Shown in pieces: positions 54,977-64,000 of a stretch of 64,000 bases of DNA. The stretch is from positions 682,001-746,000 of the forward strand of contig NZ_JAHZIJ010000001.1 of assembly GCF_019443105.1 (NCBI RefSeq), written 5' to 3'. The notes under the pieces were generated by a model. It had not been told where the DNA came from, ran no database searches, and saw only the letters and a list, made by a program, of their open reading frames with translations. Origin of the DNA: Paenibacillus oenotherae. GTDB taxonomy: Bacteria > Bacillota > Bacilli > Paenibacillales > Paenibacillaceae. Position 1 is the first letter of the stretch. Each line of letters begins with the position of its first letter. The position numbers were made by a program, and so were the translations under genes.

Positions 54977-57900
54977 TCAACACAGCAGTCCCCGGATCAA
55001 TTCTGCGTTCGCCTTCAGATGCGCTGGCTCCAGCATATCCTCATGCGGTCCGGCGCCCTTGTATTTGATTTGCTTTCCGGTCGTATGCTTGCTCCAGCTC
55101 AACTGCCGCTGAAGCAGATTCAAGCCTTTGCCTTCCGATTCAATGAAATGGATATCGGCCCCGACCTTGCCCTTGTTGTCGAGCTCGTTCAGGAAAGCAA
55201 CATAACCGATCATATGGTTGGCGATCGTATTGCGCACCGTTTCATTCTGCAGGTAGACGCCATATTGCGCTCCGGCGCCTTCCTCCTCAATCATCTTGCC
55301 GACCTCGTCCTGCATCTGCTGCGCAGTCTGATTGGTCGTCTTCTTCTTGGGCTCCGCATCCAGCATAATCAGATCGGATACATGGCAGCCCGCCGCTTCG
55401 AGCTCCCGGGCAATGCCGAAGGCGAGATTGCCCCCTGCCGAGTACCCCAGAAGCCGATAAGGCCCTTCCGGCTGAAGCGTCCGGATATGATCAACATACT
55501 TCTGGATGCGGTCATCGTCTTGAATAAAGTCAAAGCCGTACACTGCAACGCCCGCTTCCTCCAGCAATACAGCCAGCTCCTGATAAACGAAGCCATAGCC
55601 TGCTACAGGCGGGAAACAGAAGATCGTCCGCTTCACTGAAGCCGGGCGGTTAAGCAGCGTTACAGGGCGATCCCCGCTCCGCTCGATGCGATGACGGGCA
55701 ATGAAGCTTGTCAGCTCCGCGATTGTCGGATGCTGGAATATCGTAATGAACGGTATCTCGACACTGAGCTTCTCGAAAATTTGCGCTGTCAGTATTGTCG
55801 CCTTCAGCGAGTTGCCGCCGATCTCGAAGAAGTTGTCGTGGATGCCGACAGGTATCACCCCAAGCAGCTCCTCCCAAATGGCAACGAGCCGGGTCTCCTC
55901 ATCATTGCGCGGCGCTGCATATTCCGCGCGGACCACATTCATATCCGGCATCGGCAGCGCTCTCGTATCGATCTTGCCGTTCGGCGTGACCGGCAGCTTG
56001 GGCAATGCCACGAAATGCGCCGGCAGCATGTAGGCAGGCAGCTCATCTGCTGCGCTTGCCTTGACCGCTCTGATCGCTTCTTCGTTATCTGCTGCGACAT
56101 AAGCGCACAAGAACTTATGCCCTTGCGCATCATCCAGGGCCTGTACAGTCGCCTCGCGAATGCCCGGTGCCCGGAGCAGCACAGCCTCGATCTCGGACAG
56201 CTCGATCCGGTAGCCGCGCACCTTCACCTGCTGGTCGATCCGTCCGGCGTATTCAATCATGCCGCCAGGCAGCCAGCGTGCAGCATCGCCAGTGCGATAC
56301 ATGCGCTCGCCCGGCAGGAACGGACACGGCACGAACTTCTCCGCCGTCAGCTCCGGCTGGTTCCAATACCCTCGCGCCAGACCGGCGCCCGCAATACAGA
56401 GCTCGCCTCTCACTCCGACAGGCTGCAATTGAAGCCGTTCGTTCACGATGAATACCTGCATATTGGCGATCGGACCGCCGATCGTAATGCTGCTCTCCGG
56501 TTCAATGCCGCGCATAAAGGTAGAGGTGACACTGCCCTCCGTCGGTCCGTACTCGTTCACCAGCTCAACCGCCGCATTCTTGCTCTTCGCCGCCGCGGCC
56601 AGGCCGCTTGGGAGCGGCTCACCGCCGAGGATGACGCTCCTGAGGGACGCCGCCTCGTGAGGCTCCAGCAGATGGATAATCGTGCTGAACAAATTCGGCA
56701 CGCTCGTCAGATGCGTGATTCCGTAATCAGCGACAATCCGCCTCAACGCAACCGGATCCTTCGCTTCCTCCAATGGCGCTATATAGCTGGCGGCACCGGA
56801 GGCCAGCGGCGTGAACAGACTCAGTACAGAGGCGTCGAATGCAAACGAGATCACCTGAAGTGCTCTGTCATGAGGGCCGAATGCGAACTCGTCCCGCCGC
56901 CACTTCACCGTATTGCTGATGCTGCCGTGCTCGACCACAACACCCTTGGGCTTGCCCGTCGTTCCGGAGGTGTAGATGATATAAGCGGGATCGCCAGGCT
57001 CGACGTTCCAATCCGGCTTGGAGTCATCGGCCGCGTAGCTGCTGCCGTCCTCCAGATTCAGCACCCTCCCGCCAAATGCACGGAGCGGCTCCGGCAGCCC
57101 GCTCCCTCTTGCGACCAAGAGCGATGTGCTGCTGTCCTCCAGCAAATAATGAATCCGTTCGCCCGGATAATCCGGATCGATAGGCAGGTAAGCGGCTCCG
57201 GCCTTCATAATGCCGATCATGCCGATCACCATTTCCGGTGTCCGGTCGGCCACGACAGCAACGATATCGCCACTGCCGACACCGAGGCTGCGAATCTTGC
57301 GCGCCAACTGATTCGTCTTCGCGTTCAGCTGCCCGTAAGTGAGCGTTGCTTTGCCCTGTACGATTGCCGGCTGCTCCGGCAGCCGCTCTGCCTGCTCCTG
57401 GAACAGCCCGTGCAGCAGGCTGGAGCCGGCAAGCTCGCGTCCCGTGTCGTTAAACCTCGTCAGCTCCGCCTGCTCCGTCTCCGTCATCAGCGCAATCAGA
57501 CCGATCGCTCTCTCCGGCGCTTGTACGGCCTCCTCCAGAATGCGAAGGAAATGCTGCGACATACGGCGGATGGTTTCCTCCCGGAACAAGTCCGTGCAGT
57601 ATTCCAGGCTGAGACGGAGGCTTCCTTCGCCGCTTGGCGCAGCAATCAAGGAAATATCGAACTTCGCGATGCTGTGCTCCTGTCCGAACGGCATGACATT
57701 CAGGTCATTCTCATTAGCGGCGGAGCTCAGGCTCGCAGCATTCGCGCCAGCGGTATCGGCACTGTCCGGTGAATCCCCGTTTTGCCAAACGAGCACAGTA
57801 TCGAACACAGGATTGCGGCTCAAATCGCGAGTCAGCTGGAGCTTCTCGACAAGCAGCTCGAATGGGTAATCCCCTTTCTCCATCGCAGCGAGTGCATTGC

Positions 57901-60900
57901 TCTTCACTTCCGACACAGTTTCCTTGAAGGAGCGGTCCGCGTCAAGCGAGCTGCGGATTGCCAGCGAATTGACGAACATGCCCAGCATCCCCGCAGTATC
58001 GGCATGCGAGCGGCCGGCAATCGGCGAGCCGACGATGACGTCCTCCTGTCCGCTGTATTTGTGCAGCAGCACCTTGTAGGCGGCCAGCAGCACCATGTAC
58101 AGAGTAGCTCCGGCATCTCTCGCCAATGCTTCCAGCCCAGCAGCCAGCCCTGGATCGGCCTCGAAGTCAACTACCGCACCTGCGAAGCTCTTCACTGCCG
58201 GACGCTGATAATCTGCTGGCAGCTCAAGCACCGGAAGGTCTCCATCGCCCAGCTTGCCCAGCCAAAACTGCTCTTGCCGGAGGAAGGCTTCGCCAGCCAT
58301 CCACTCGTTCTGCCATAATGCAAAATCCTTGTAGTGCAGCGTTCTCTCCGGAAGCGGCTCCCCTTCATACAGGGCGATCAGCTCCTCCATGAAGATAGAA
58401 CCTGACACCCCGTCAGAAATGATATGGTGCGTATCATGCGCGAACAGATGTCTGTGATCCGCAATACGGATCAACACAGCCCGCAGCAGCGGCGCTGATG
58501 CCAGATCGAACGGCTGGAACCATTCTTCGAGCAATTGTCCCGCATGATCCTCTGAGTCCGCCTCAAGCTGCTCCAAGGTGAATGCCGCCGTTTCATGCAC
58601 GCGCTGCATCGGTTCGCCGTTCACACGGTGGAACGAGGTTCGCAGCACCTCATGACGGGCAACAAGCGCTTGCAGCGCCTTCTCGAACCTTCCCGCATCC
58701 ATGCGGCCTTCCAGAATAACGGCCGACGGCATGTTGTAGGCGAGTCCCTTGCCTTCTCCTTCGAACAAATCCAGAAGATACATCCGTTTCTGAGCGGAGG
58801 ATACGGCATACAGCTCCTGCTCTGCCGCAGGGACAATGGACTGATACACGCCCCGTCCCTGCTCATCGATATATCGGGCAGCCGCTTCAATCGTCGGCGT
58901 CTCGAACAGCAGCCGCAGCGGCAACTCTACCCCGCAGCTCTTGTGCATCGCGGCAATGAGCGTCATCGCCTTGAGCGAGTGCCCGCCGAGCGTGAAGAAG
59001 CTGTCCAGCATGCCGATCTCTCCGGCACCCAGCGTTTCCTGCCAGATCGCGGCGAGGCGCTCCTCTGTAGGCGTGCGCGGCGCGACATACGGTGTGCCCG
59101 TTGCCAGCATGCCATCCGGCTTGGGCAGCGCCTTCCGGTTGATTTTGCCATTCGGCGACAGCGGCATGCCCTCCAGTTGAACGAACTGCGACGGAATCAT
59201 ATAAGACGGCAGATCGCCCCCGAGATGCTCGCGAAGCGCTGTCACATGAAGCGATGCGTCAGCTGTAAAGTATGCACACAGGAAGTGCCCGCCCGCCTCG
59301 TCCGGAAGAGCGACGACGACTGTTTCACGAATGGCCTCATGCTTCAGCAGCACCGTTTCGATCTCGCCCAGCTCGATCCGGTAGCCGCGGATTTTGACTT
59401 GAAAGTCCAGCCGTCCGAGATATTCAATATTACCGTCCGGCAGCCAGCGGGCGAGGTCGCCGGTGCGGTACATTTTCGTCCCGGCCGTGTACGGATTATC
59501 TACAAATTTCTCTGCGGTCAGTTCGGGCTTATTGACATAGCCGCGAGCCAGACCCGTGCCTGCTATGCATAGCTCTCCCGGTACGCCGATCGGCTGCAGA
59601 CGGAAAGCCTCATCCAGCACATACAGCTGAATATTGTCAATCGGCTTCCCGATCGGCACGCTGCCAGCAGCCTCATTCGCTGAGCAATCATAGAACGAGA
59701 CGTCTACCGCAGCCTCGGTCGGTCCATACAGATTAATCAGCTTCGCCCCGCAGCGGCTGTAGATCTCGGCATTGAACCGCTTCACCTGGGCAAGCTGCAG
59801 CGCCTCTCCGCTGGCGAACACATGCCGCAGGCTGGTAATTCGCTCCCTCTGCGGAGAGCCTTCTATATAATCGAGGAATATGCTCAGCATAGAAGGAACG
59901 AAGTGCATCGTCGTTACGCCGCTGCGCTGAATTTCCTCCACGATTTCCTCCGGATTCTTCTCGCCGCCCGGCTTCAGGAAGCACATCTTCGCTCCCGCAA
60001 AGCCGAACCAGAACAGCTCCCAGACCGAAACATCGAACGTATAAGGCGTCTTCTGCAAAATAACGTCAGACGCTCCCAGCGGATACGCCCGATCCATCCA
60101 ATGAATCCGGTTGACCGCTGCACGATGCTCGATCATGACACCTTTGGGCTGTCCCGTAGAGCCCGAAGTGTAGATCACATAAGCCAGATTGCGGGGCCCG
60201 GCGATAGGGGGCAGATTGGCGCCGTTACCATCCGCATACACGGCTGGATCGTCCAGATCGATCAGATCCCCGCCGAACAGTCCGCGCGCCTTCGCCACAA
60301 ACTTCGTTTGCGTCAGCAGCCAGTTAGCCTCCGAATCCTCCAGCATGTACGCAATCCGATCCTCCGGGAACTCGGGGTCAATCGGCAGATAAGCACCGCC
60401 CGCCTTCTGAATCGCCAGAATGCCGATGATCATCTCGGACGCGCGCTCCAGCATGAGCGGCACAATTCGGTCAGGTCCCACGCCTCTGGCGCGAAGCCTT
60501 GCCGCAAGCCGGTTCGCCCCTGTATTGAGCTCGCCGTACGTCAGCCTGCGGCTGCCGTCAATGACTGCCACCGCCTCTGGCGTCCTTGCCGCTTGTGCTT
60601 CAATCATGCCATGCAGCGTCGCATCTGCCGGGTAATCAGCAGCCGTAGCATTGAAACTCTCTGCAACACGCGTCTTCTCTTCCGGTGTCAGCAGCTCGAT
60701 CTCGGAGAGCAGTGTATCGGGATTGTCGGCAATCTCGCGCAAAATATTCAAGTAATGCTGCGCCATCCGGCTTACTGTATCGTGGTGGAACAGTGCCGTG
60801 CCGTACTCGAAGCTGATGACCAGCTCCTCTTCCGTTTCCGTCGCTTCCAGCGACAGGTCGAATTTGGCCGCGCCGCCTTCGAACTGGAACGGCTCGATAT

Positions 60901-63900
60901 TAAGTCCTGTCATCTCTCCGGCATCCATATCGATATTTTGCAGGCTGAACATTGTATCGAACAGCGGATTGCGGCTCAGGTCACGCGGCAGATTCAGCTT
61001 CTCCACCAGCGAATCGAACGGATAGCTCTGATTGTCGAACGCACCCAGCGTCGTTGTTTTCACTTCGTCCAACAGCTGCCGGAACGTCTTCGTCCGCTCT
61101 GGCCGTCCTCTCAGTGCAAGGGTGTTCACGAACATCCCGATGACGGGTGTTACCTCCGAATGCGTCCGTCCGGCAACCGGCGTACCCACGACGATATCAT
61201 CCTGTCCGCTGTATTTATGAAGCAGCACGTTGTAAGCGGCCAGCAGCACCATGAACAGGGTAGCACCGCTCGCTGCCGCGGCTTCATTCAAGGCCGCCTT
61301 CAGCCCGCTGCCCGATCCTACCGCAAAGGTCGCTCCCTTGAAGCTCTGAACTGCCGGACGCGGGTAATCGGTCGGGAGCGCCAGCAGCGGCACTTCCTCG
61401 GCGAAGGCATCCAGCCAGAAGGCTTCCTTGCGGCCCATCGCGGCCAGTCCGGCTTCACTGTTCAGCCATACCGCGTAATCCTTGTATTGAATGCGCAGCG
61501 GCGTCAGCTCAGCGCCCTCGTACAGCTCCACGAATTCCTTCATGAAAATGCTCATCGATACGCCATCTGCGATAATGTGGTGCATATCGCACAGCAGCAC
61601 ATGCCTCTCAGCCGACAGCTGGATCAACTCCACCCTGAGCAGCGGCGCTTGCTCCAGCTGGAAGGGGCGAATAAAAGCGTCCACCATGTCCGCCACTTCC
61701 TCTTCAGCCGCTTTGCGCAGATCAATCGCAAATGCGATGTCCTCTAGCGGCACAATACGCTGAACAGGCTCGCTGTCAACGAGGCTGAAGGAGGTGCGCA
61801 GCGCTTCATGACGAGCTATCAGCCCAAGGAAGGCTTGCTGAAGGCGCTCCTTGTCGAGCGCTCCCTCAATTGTCATGATGCGAGGCAGATTATAGCTGAT
61901 GCCAGCTCCCTCGAACCGGCTAAGAACGAACAGCCGTTTCTGCGCAGGCGACAGCGGATAATACTCCTGCTCCGGGGCAGGCTCAATCGTCTCCGCTCCA
62001 GCTTCCTCCGCAACCTCGATATAGGCGGCAAGCGCCTCCACCGTCGGCGACTCGAACAGCTTGCGCAGCGGCACATCCACACTGAACTGCCCCTTCATCC
62101 GGGCAATCAGCGTCATAGCCTTCAACGAATGGCCCCCAAGCGCAAAGAAATCGTCGTACACGCCGACAGCTTCCACGCCCAGCACATCGGCCCATATCGC
62201 TGCGAGTTCCTTTTCCGTGTCTGTACGGGGAGCTGTATACTCCGCCCCTTGGGACATTGCCGTCCAATCCGGCTCCGGCAGCGCACGGCGGTCTATTTTG
62301 CCATTGGTCGTCAGTGGGAGCCGGTCCATCCCGGTAAAATATTGCGGAATCATGTAGGAGGGCAGCTCGCGCGCCAGAGCGTGACGCAGTCCCGTCTCCT
62401 CCTGCGCAGCATCACAGACATAGTAAGCGCACAGCGTCTTTTGCCCGCTGCGGTCCTCTTTGGCAAGAACACAGACTTCCTTGATGCCTGGCTGCTGCAG
62501 AATCGCCGCTTCGATCTCTCCAAGCTCGATCCGGTAGCCGCGAATTTTGACCTGCTGGTCGATCCGGCCCAAATATTCGATGGTGCCGTCATGACGCCAG
62601 CGGCCGAGATCGCCGGTTTTGTACATTCTCTCCCCCGGAGCGAAAGGATTCTCCACGAATTTCTCCGCCGTCATTTCCGGCAGATTCGCATATCCTCTGC
62701 TGACGCCATCCCCGCCGACAACAAGCTCGCCCGGTACGCCGATTGGCTGCAAGTATCCCGCTTCATCGACCACATATACAGTAGAATTGCTGACAGGACG
62801 TCCGATTGGAATCGGCGCGTCATAATCGCAAACAACCGGATAGGTAAGCGAGAACGTCGTATTCTCGGTAGGACCGTAGCCATTAATAATGATGTCGCCA
62901 CAGCTGCGGCGCACCCGGTTAACATGGCTCGGCGAAAGAGCCTCCCCGCCGACAATGAGCTGCCTTATGCCAGCGAACATCTCCGGTCGATACTCCGACA
63001 GCCCGTTGAACAGCGAAGTAGTCAGCCACAGCTGCGTAATCTTATGGTCGCGGATATAATCGGCAAGCATGTCCGCGTTCAGCAGAACGTCCTTGTCCAC
63101 GACATGGAGGGTCAATCCGTTCAACAGCACGCCGAATATTTCATAGATGATAGCATCGAAGCTGACAGAGCCCGTGAGCAACAAGCGGTCGTCCGCATCG
63201 AAGCTGACGTAATTCGTCTCCTTCACAAGGCGGATGACGTTGCGCTGCTCCACCATGACCCCCTTCGGCTTGCCGGTCGAGCCGGATGTGTACATATAAT
63301 AAGCGAGATCATTCGGCGCAATATCGAGTCCCGGGTCAGCAGCTTCTCCGGCTGCAAGCGACTCATCGCCCAGATCAAGCCAGGAAACTCCCAGGCCAGC
63401 AGGCGGCTCTGCCTCGAACTTCAGGCAAACTGTAGCCGCGCTATCCTCCAGCATATGCCGCAACCGCTCCTCGGGGAAGGAAGGGTCGATGGTCACAAAT
63501 GCAGCGCCCGCCTTCAGAATCCCCATAATGCCGACTACGAGTTCAAGCGACCGTTCCGCATAGATGCCTACAGCATCGCCGATGCGGATTCCCCGCTCCT
63601 GCAGCGCATGCGCCAAAGCATTAGCGCGGGAATCAAGCTCGCGATAGGTCAGCGTCCGTCCGCGGTGCGTAAGAGCGGGATGATTCGGCGCAAGCTCCGC
63701 CTGCTGCCGGAACAGTGCGGCAATAGAGGCATCCCGCGGATAATCCGTTCGCGTGTCATTGAAGAGAGCCACGATCTGCTCCTGCTCGTCTTCCGTAATC
63801 ATCGCGATATCCCGGATCTGAACAGCCGGTTCATCCGCAATTACATGCAAGATTTGAATATAATGGCCGATCAGCCGCTCAATCGTATCCTCACGATACA

Positions 63901-64000
63901 GAGCCGAGCTGTATTCCACGCTAAGCAGCAGTCCTTCCTCCGCTTCCATCGCCTGAAACGATAGATCGAACTTGGACACGCGGGATTCCGATGCCACTGG
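54977..64000 (-). CDS. Nonribosomal peptide synthetase, final modules with thioesterase (5' end outside)
   Basis: The visible 3,007 residues read: end of a condensation domain, A1 (ATP motif YTSGSTGKPKG near 236), T1 (LGGHSLKAM near 622), C (HHIIADG near 809), A2 (near 1277), T2 (near 1672), C (HHIISDG near 1860), A3 (YTSGTTGKPKG near 2344), T3 (GGNSLKA near 2726) and a thioesterase (GYSAG near 2852, His in GPHEDML near 2986). There are no epimerase domains. Pocket residues by hand alignment to GrsA: A1 DAYWIGGTF (Val-like), A2 DVWHFSLVD (Ser, as in EntF), A3 DALTIGEVT (not assigned). The frame is open at base 64000; the GTG at 63997 is internal. It probably ends a lipopeptide line that uses diaminobutyrate in earlier modules. 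Confidence 0.96.
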   Translation of the reverse strand, partial: PVASESRVSKFDLSFQAMEAEEGLLLSVEYSSALYREDTIERLIGHYIQILHVIADEPAVQIRDIAMITEDEQEQIVALFNDTRTDYPRDASIAALFRQQAELAPNHPALTHRGRTLTYRELDSRANALAHALQERGIRIGDAVGIYAERSLELVVGIMGILKAGAAFVTIDPSFPEERLRHMLEDSAATVCLKFEAEPPAGLGVSWLDLGDESLAAGEAADPGLDIAPNDLAYYMYTSGSTGKPKGVMVEQRNVIRLVKETNYVSFDADDRLLLTGSVSFDAIIYEIFGVLLNGLTLHVVDKDVLLNADMLADYIRDHKITQLWLTTSLFNGLSEYRPEMFAGIRQLIVGGEALSPSHVNRVRRSCGDIIINGYGPTENTTFSLTYPVVCDYDAPIPIGRPVSNSTVYVVDEAGYLQPIGVPGELVVGGDGVSRGYANLPEMTAEKFVENPFAPGERMYKTGDLGRWRHDGTIEYLGRIDQQVKIRGYRIELGEIEAAILQQPGIKEVCVLAKEDRSGQKTLCAYYVCDAAQEETGLRHALARELPSYMIPQYFTGMDRLPLTTNGKIDRRALPEPDWTAMSQGAEYTAPRTDTEKELAAIWADVLGVEAVGVYDDFFALGGHSLKAMTLIARMKGQFSVDVPLRKLFESPTVEALAAYIEVAEEAGAETIEPAPEQEYYPLSPAQKRLFVLSRFEGAGISYNLPRIMTIEGALDKERLQQAFLGLIARHEALRTSFSLVDSEPVQRIVPLEDIAFAIDLRKAAEEEVADMVDAFIRPFQLEQAPLLRVELIQLSAERHVLLCDMHHIIADGVSMSIFMKEFVELYEGAELTPLRIQYKDYAVWLNSEAGLAAMGRKEAFWLDAFAEEVPLLALPTDYPRPAVQSFKGATFAVGSGSGLKAALNEAAAASGATLFMVLLAAYNVLLHKYSGQDDIVVGTPVAGRTHSEVTPVIGMFVNTLALRGRPERTKTFRQLLDEVKTTTLGAFDNQSYPFDSLVEKLNLPRDLSRNPLFDTMFSLQNIDMDAGEMTGLNIEPFQFEGGAAKFDLSLEATETEEELVISFEYGTALFHHDTVSRMAQHYLNILREIADNPDTLLSEIELLTPEEKTRVAESFNATAADYPADATLHGMIEAQAARTPEAVAVIDGSRRLTYGELNTGANRLAARLRARGVGPDRIVPLMLERASEMIIGILAIQKAGGAYLPIDPEFPEDRIAYMLEDSEANWLLTQTKFVAKARGLFGGDLIDLDDPAVYADGNGANLPPIAGPRNLAYVIYTSGSTGQPKGVMIEHRAAVNRIHWMDRAYPLGASDVILQKTPYTFDVSVWELFWFGFAGAKMCFLKPGGEKNPEEIVEEIQRSGVTTMHFVPSMLSIFLDYIEGSPQRERITSLRHVFASGEALQLAQVKRFNAEIYSRCGAKLINLYGPTEAAVDVSFYDCSANEAAGSVPIGKPIDNIQLYVLDEAFRLQPIGVPGELCIAGTGLARGYVNKPELTAEKFVDNPYTAGTKMYRTGDLARWLPDGNIEYLGRLDFQVKIRGYRIELGEIETVLLKHEAIRETVVVALPDEAGGHFLCAYFTADASLHVTALREHLGGDLPSYMIPSQFVQLEGMPLSPNGKINRKALPKPDGMLATGTPYVAPRTPTEERLAAIWQETLGAGEIGMLDSFFTLGGHSLKAMTLIAAMHKSCGVELPLRLLFETPTIEAAARYIDEQGRGVYQSIVPAAEQELYAVSSAQKRMYLLDLFEGEGKGLAYNMPSAVILEGRMDAGRFEKALQALVARHEVLRTSFHRVNGEPMQRVHETAAFTLEQLEADSEDHAGQLLEEWFQPFDLASAPLLRAVLIRIADHRHLFAHDTHHIISDGVSGSIFMEELIALYEGEPLPERTLHYKDFALWQNEWMAGEAFLRQEQFWLGKLGDGDLPVLELPADYQRPAVKSFAGAVVDFEADPGLAAGLEALARDAGATLYMVLLAAYKVLLHKYSGQEDVIVGSPIAGRSHADTAGMLGMFVNSLAIRSSLDADRSFKETVSEVKSNALAAMEKGDYPFELLVEKLQLTRDLSRNPVFDTVLVWQNGDSPDSADTAGANAASLSSAANENDLNVMPFGQEHSIAKFDISLIAAPSGEGSLRLSLEYCTDLFREETIRRMSQHFLRILEEAVQAPERAIGLIALMTETEQAELTRFNDTGRELAGSSLLHGLFQEQAERLPEQPAIVQGKATLTYGQLNAKTNQLARKIRSLGVGSGDIVAVVADRTPEMVIGMIGIMKAGAAYLPIDPDYPGERIHYLLEDSSTSLLVARGSGLPEPLRAFGGRVLNLEDGSSYAADDSKPDWNVEPGDPAYIIYTSGTTGKPKGVVVEHGSISNTVKWRRDEFAFGPHDRALQVISFAFDASVLSLFTPLASGAASYIAPLEEAKDPVALRRIVADYGITHLTSVPNLFSTIIHLLEPHEAASLRSVILGGEPLPSGLAAAAKSKNAAVELVNEYGPTEGSVTSTFMRGIEPESSITIGGPIANMQVFIVNERLQLQPVGVRGELCIAGAGLARGYWNQPELTAEKFVPCPFLPGERMYRTGDAARWLPGGMIEYAGRIDQQVKVRGYRIELSEIEAVLLRAPGIREATVQALDDAQGHKFLCAYVAADNEEAIRAVKASAADELPAYMLPAHFVALPKLPVTPNGKIDTRALPMPDMNVVRAEYAAPRNDEETRLVAIWEELLGVIPVGIHDNFFEIGGNSLKATILTAQIFEKLSVEIPFITIFQHPTIAELTSFIARHRIERSGDRPVTLLNRPASVKRTIFCFPPVAGYGFVYQELAVLLEEAGVAVYGFDFIQDDDRIQKYVDHIRTLQPEGPYRLLGYSAGGNLAFGIARELEAAGCHVSDLIMLDAEPKKKTTNQTAQQMQDEVGKMIEEEGAGAQYGVYLQNETVRNTIANHMIGYVAFLNELDNKGKVGADIHFIESEGKGLNLLQRQLSWSKHTTGKQIKYKGAGPHEDMLEPAHLKANAELIRGLLC

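Noticed and set aside
55691-57772. Very long open frames antisense to the NRPS (also 59822-61747 and 61808-63964)
   Set aside because: They mirror the GC-rich codons of the NRPS on the other strand, show Arg/His/Gln-rich sequence without any domain, and lack ribosome binding sites.
63995-63997. GTG at 63997 as the start of the NRPS
   Set aside because: It lies inside a condensation domain, the frame continues upstream to the window edge, and no ribosome binding site can be seen.

Overview
The window looks like part of a Paenibacillus chromosome (Bacillota, spore former). The signs are sporulation genes (spoVAC-AD-AE, sigK, a kapD-like exonuclease), the classic Firmicute yqeG-yqeH-aroE-yhbY-nadD-yqeK-rsfS-yqeM order next to a T-box-controlled leuS, Gram-positive ribosome binding sites, a large sugar-uptake locus and a lipopeptide-type NRPS. 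All names rest on reading protein motifs; no database search was run.

Layout. 1-8.9 kb: leuS (3' end outside the window) with a Leu T-box leader, then a housekeeping operon on the minus strand. 9-13.5 kb: a MoxR ATPase / DUF58 / transglutaminase trio. 14.6-16.5 kb: spoVAC-AD-AE. 17.5-21.3 kb, plus strand: a DHA2 drug exporter, then a coiled-coil membrane protein, an AIM24 protein and a KapD-like exonuclease. 21.6-24.6 kb: p-aminobenzoate synthesis (fused pabAB plus pabC). 25-27 kb: a Lys/Glu-repeat membrane protein and a DUF4352 lipoprotein. 27-30.8 kb: transaldolase and transketolase with a divergent LysR regulator.

31.3-41.4 kb is a beta-mannan utilisation locus in two divergent arms. The left arm has an ABC importer (binding protein and two permeases), a GH130 phosphorylase and a CE7 acetyl esterase. 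The right arm has a LacI regulator, a GH113 mannanase, a mannobiose/cellobiose 2-epimerase and a GH130 4-O-beta-D-mannosyl-D-glucose phosphorylase. Together they suggest import of (acetylated) manno-oligosaccharides, deacetylation, cleavage to mannobiose, epimerisation to mannosyl-glucose and phosphorolysis to mannose 1-phosphate plus glucose. A second LacI regulator follows.

43-48.3 kb: ybaK, an uninterrupted sigK, a Fic protein with a C-terminal winged helix, a small unknown protein and a tail-fibre-like pectate-lyase-fold protein in an AT-richer stretch. 48.6-64 kb: an NRPS operon reading leftwards: the last part of a synthetase (C-A-T-C-A-T-C-A-T-TE, 5' end outside the window), two ABC half-transporters, an EctB-type diaminobutyrate aminotransferase and a BtrH-like protein.

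The most unusual non-coding signal is a family of composite palindromic repeats of about 0.35-0.55 kb (six clear copies at 14.1, 16.8, 21.3, 30.8, 41.4 and 43.6 kb, one diverged copy at 24.9 kb). Each carries several CCTGC-N6-GCAGG dyads of fixed geometry, and most carry a terminator-like hairpin and ends resembling insertion-sequence termini. Three copies sit between converging genes.
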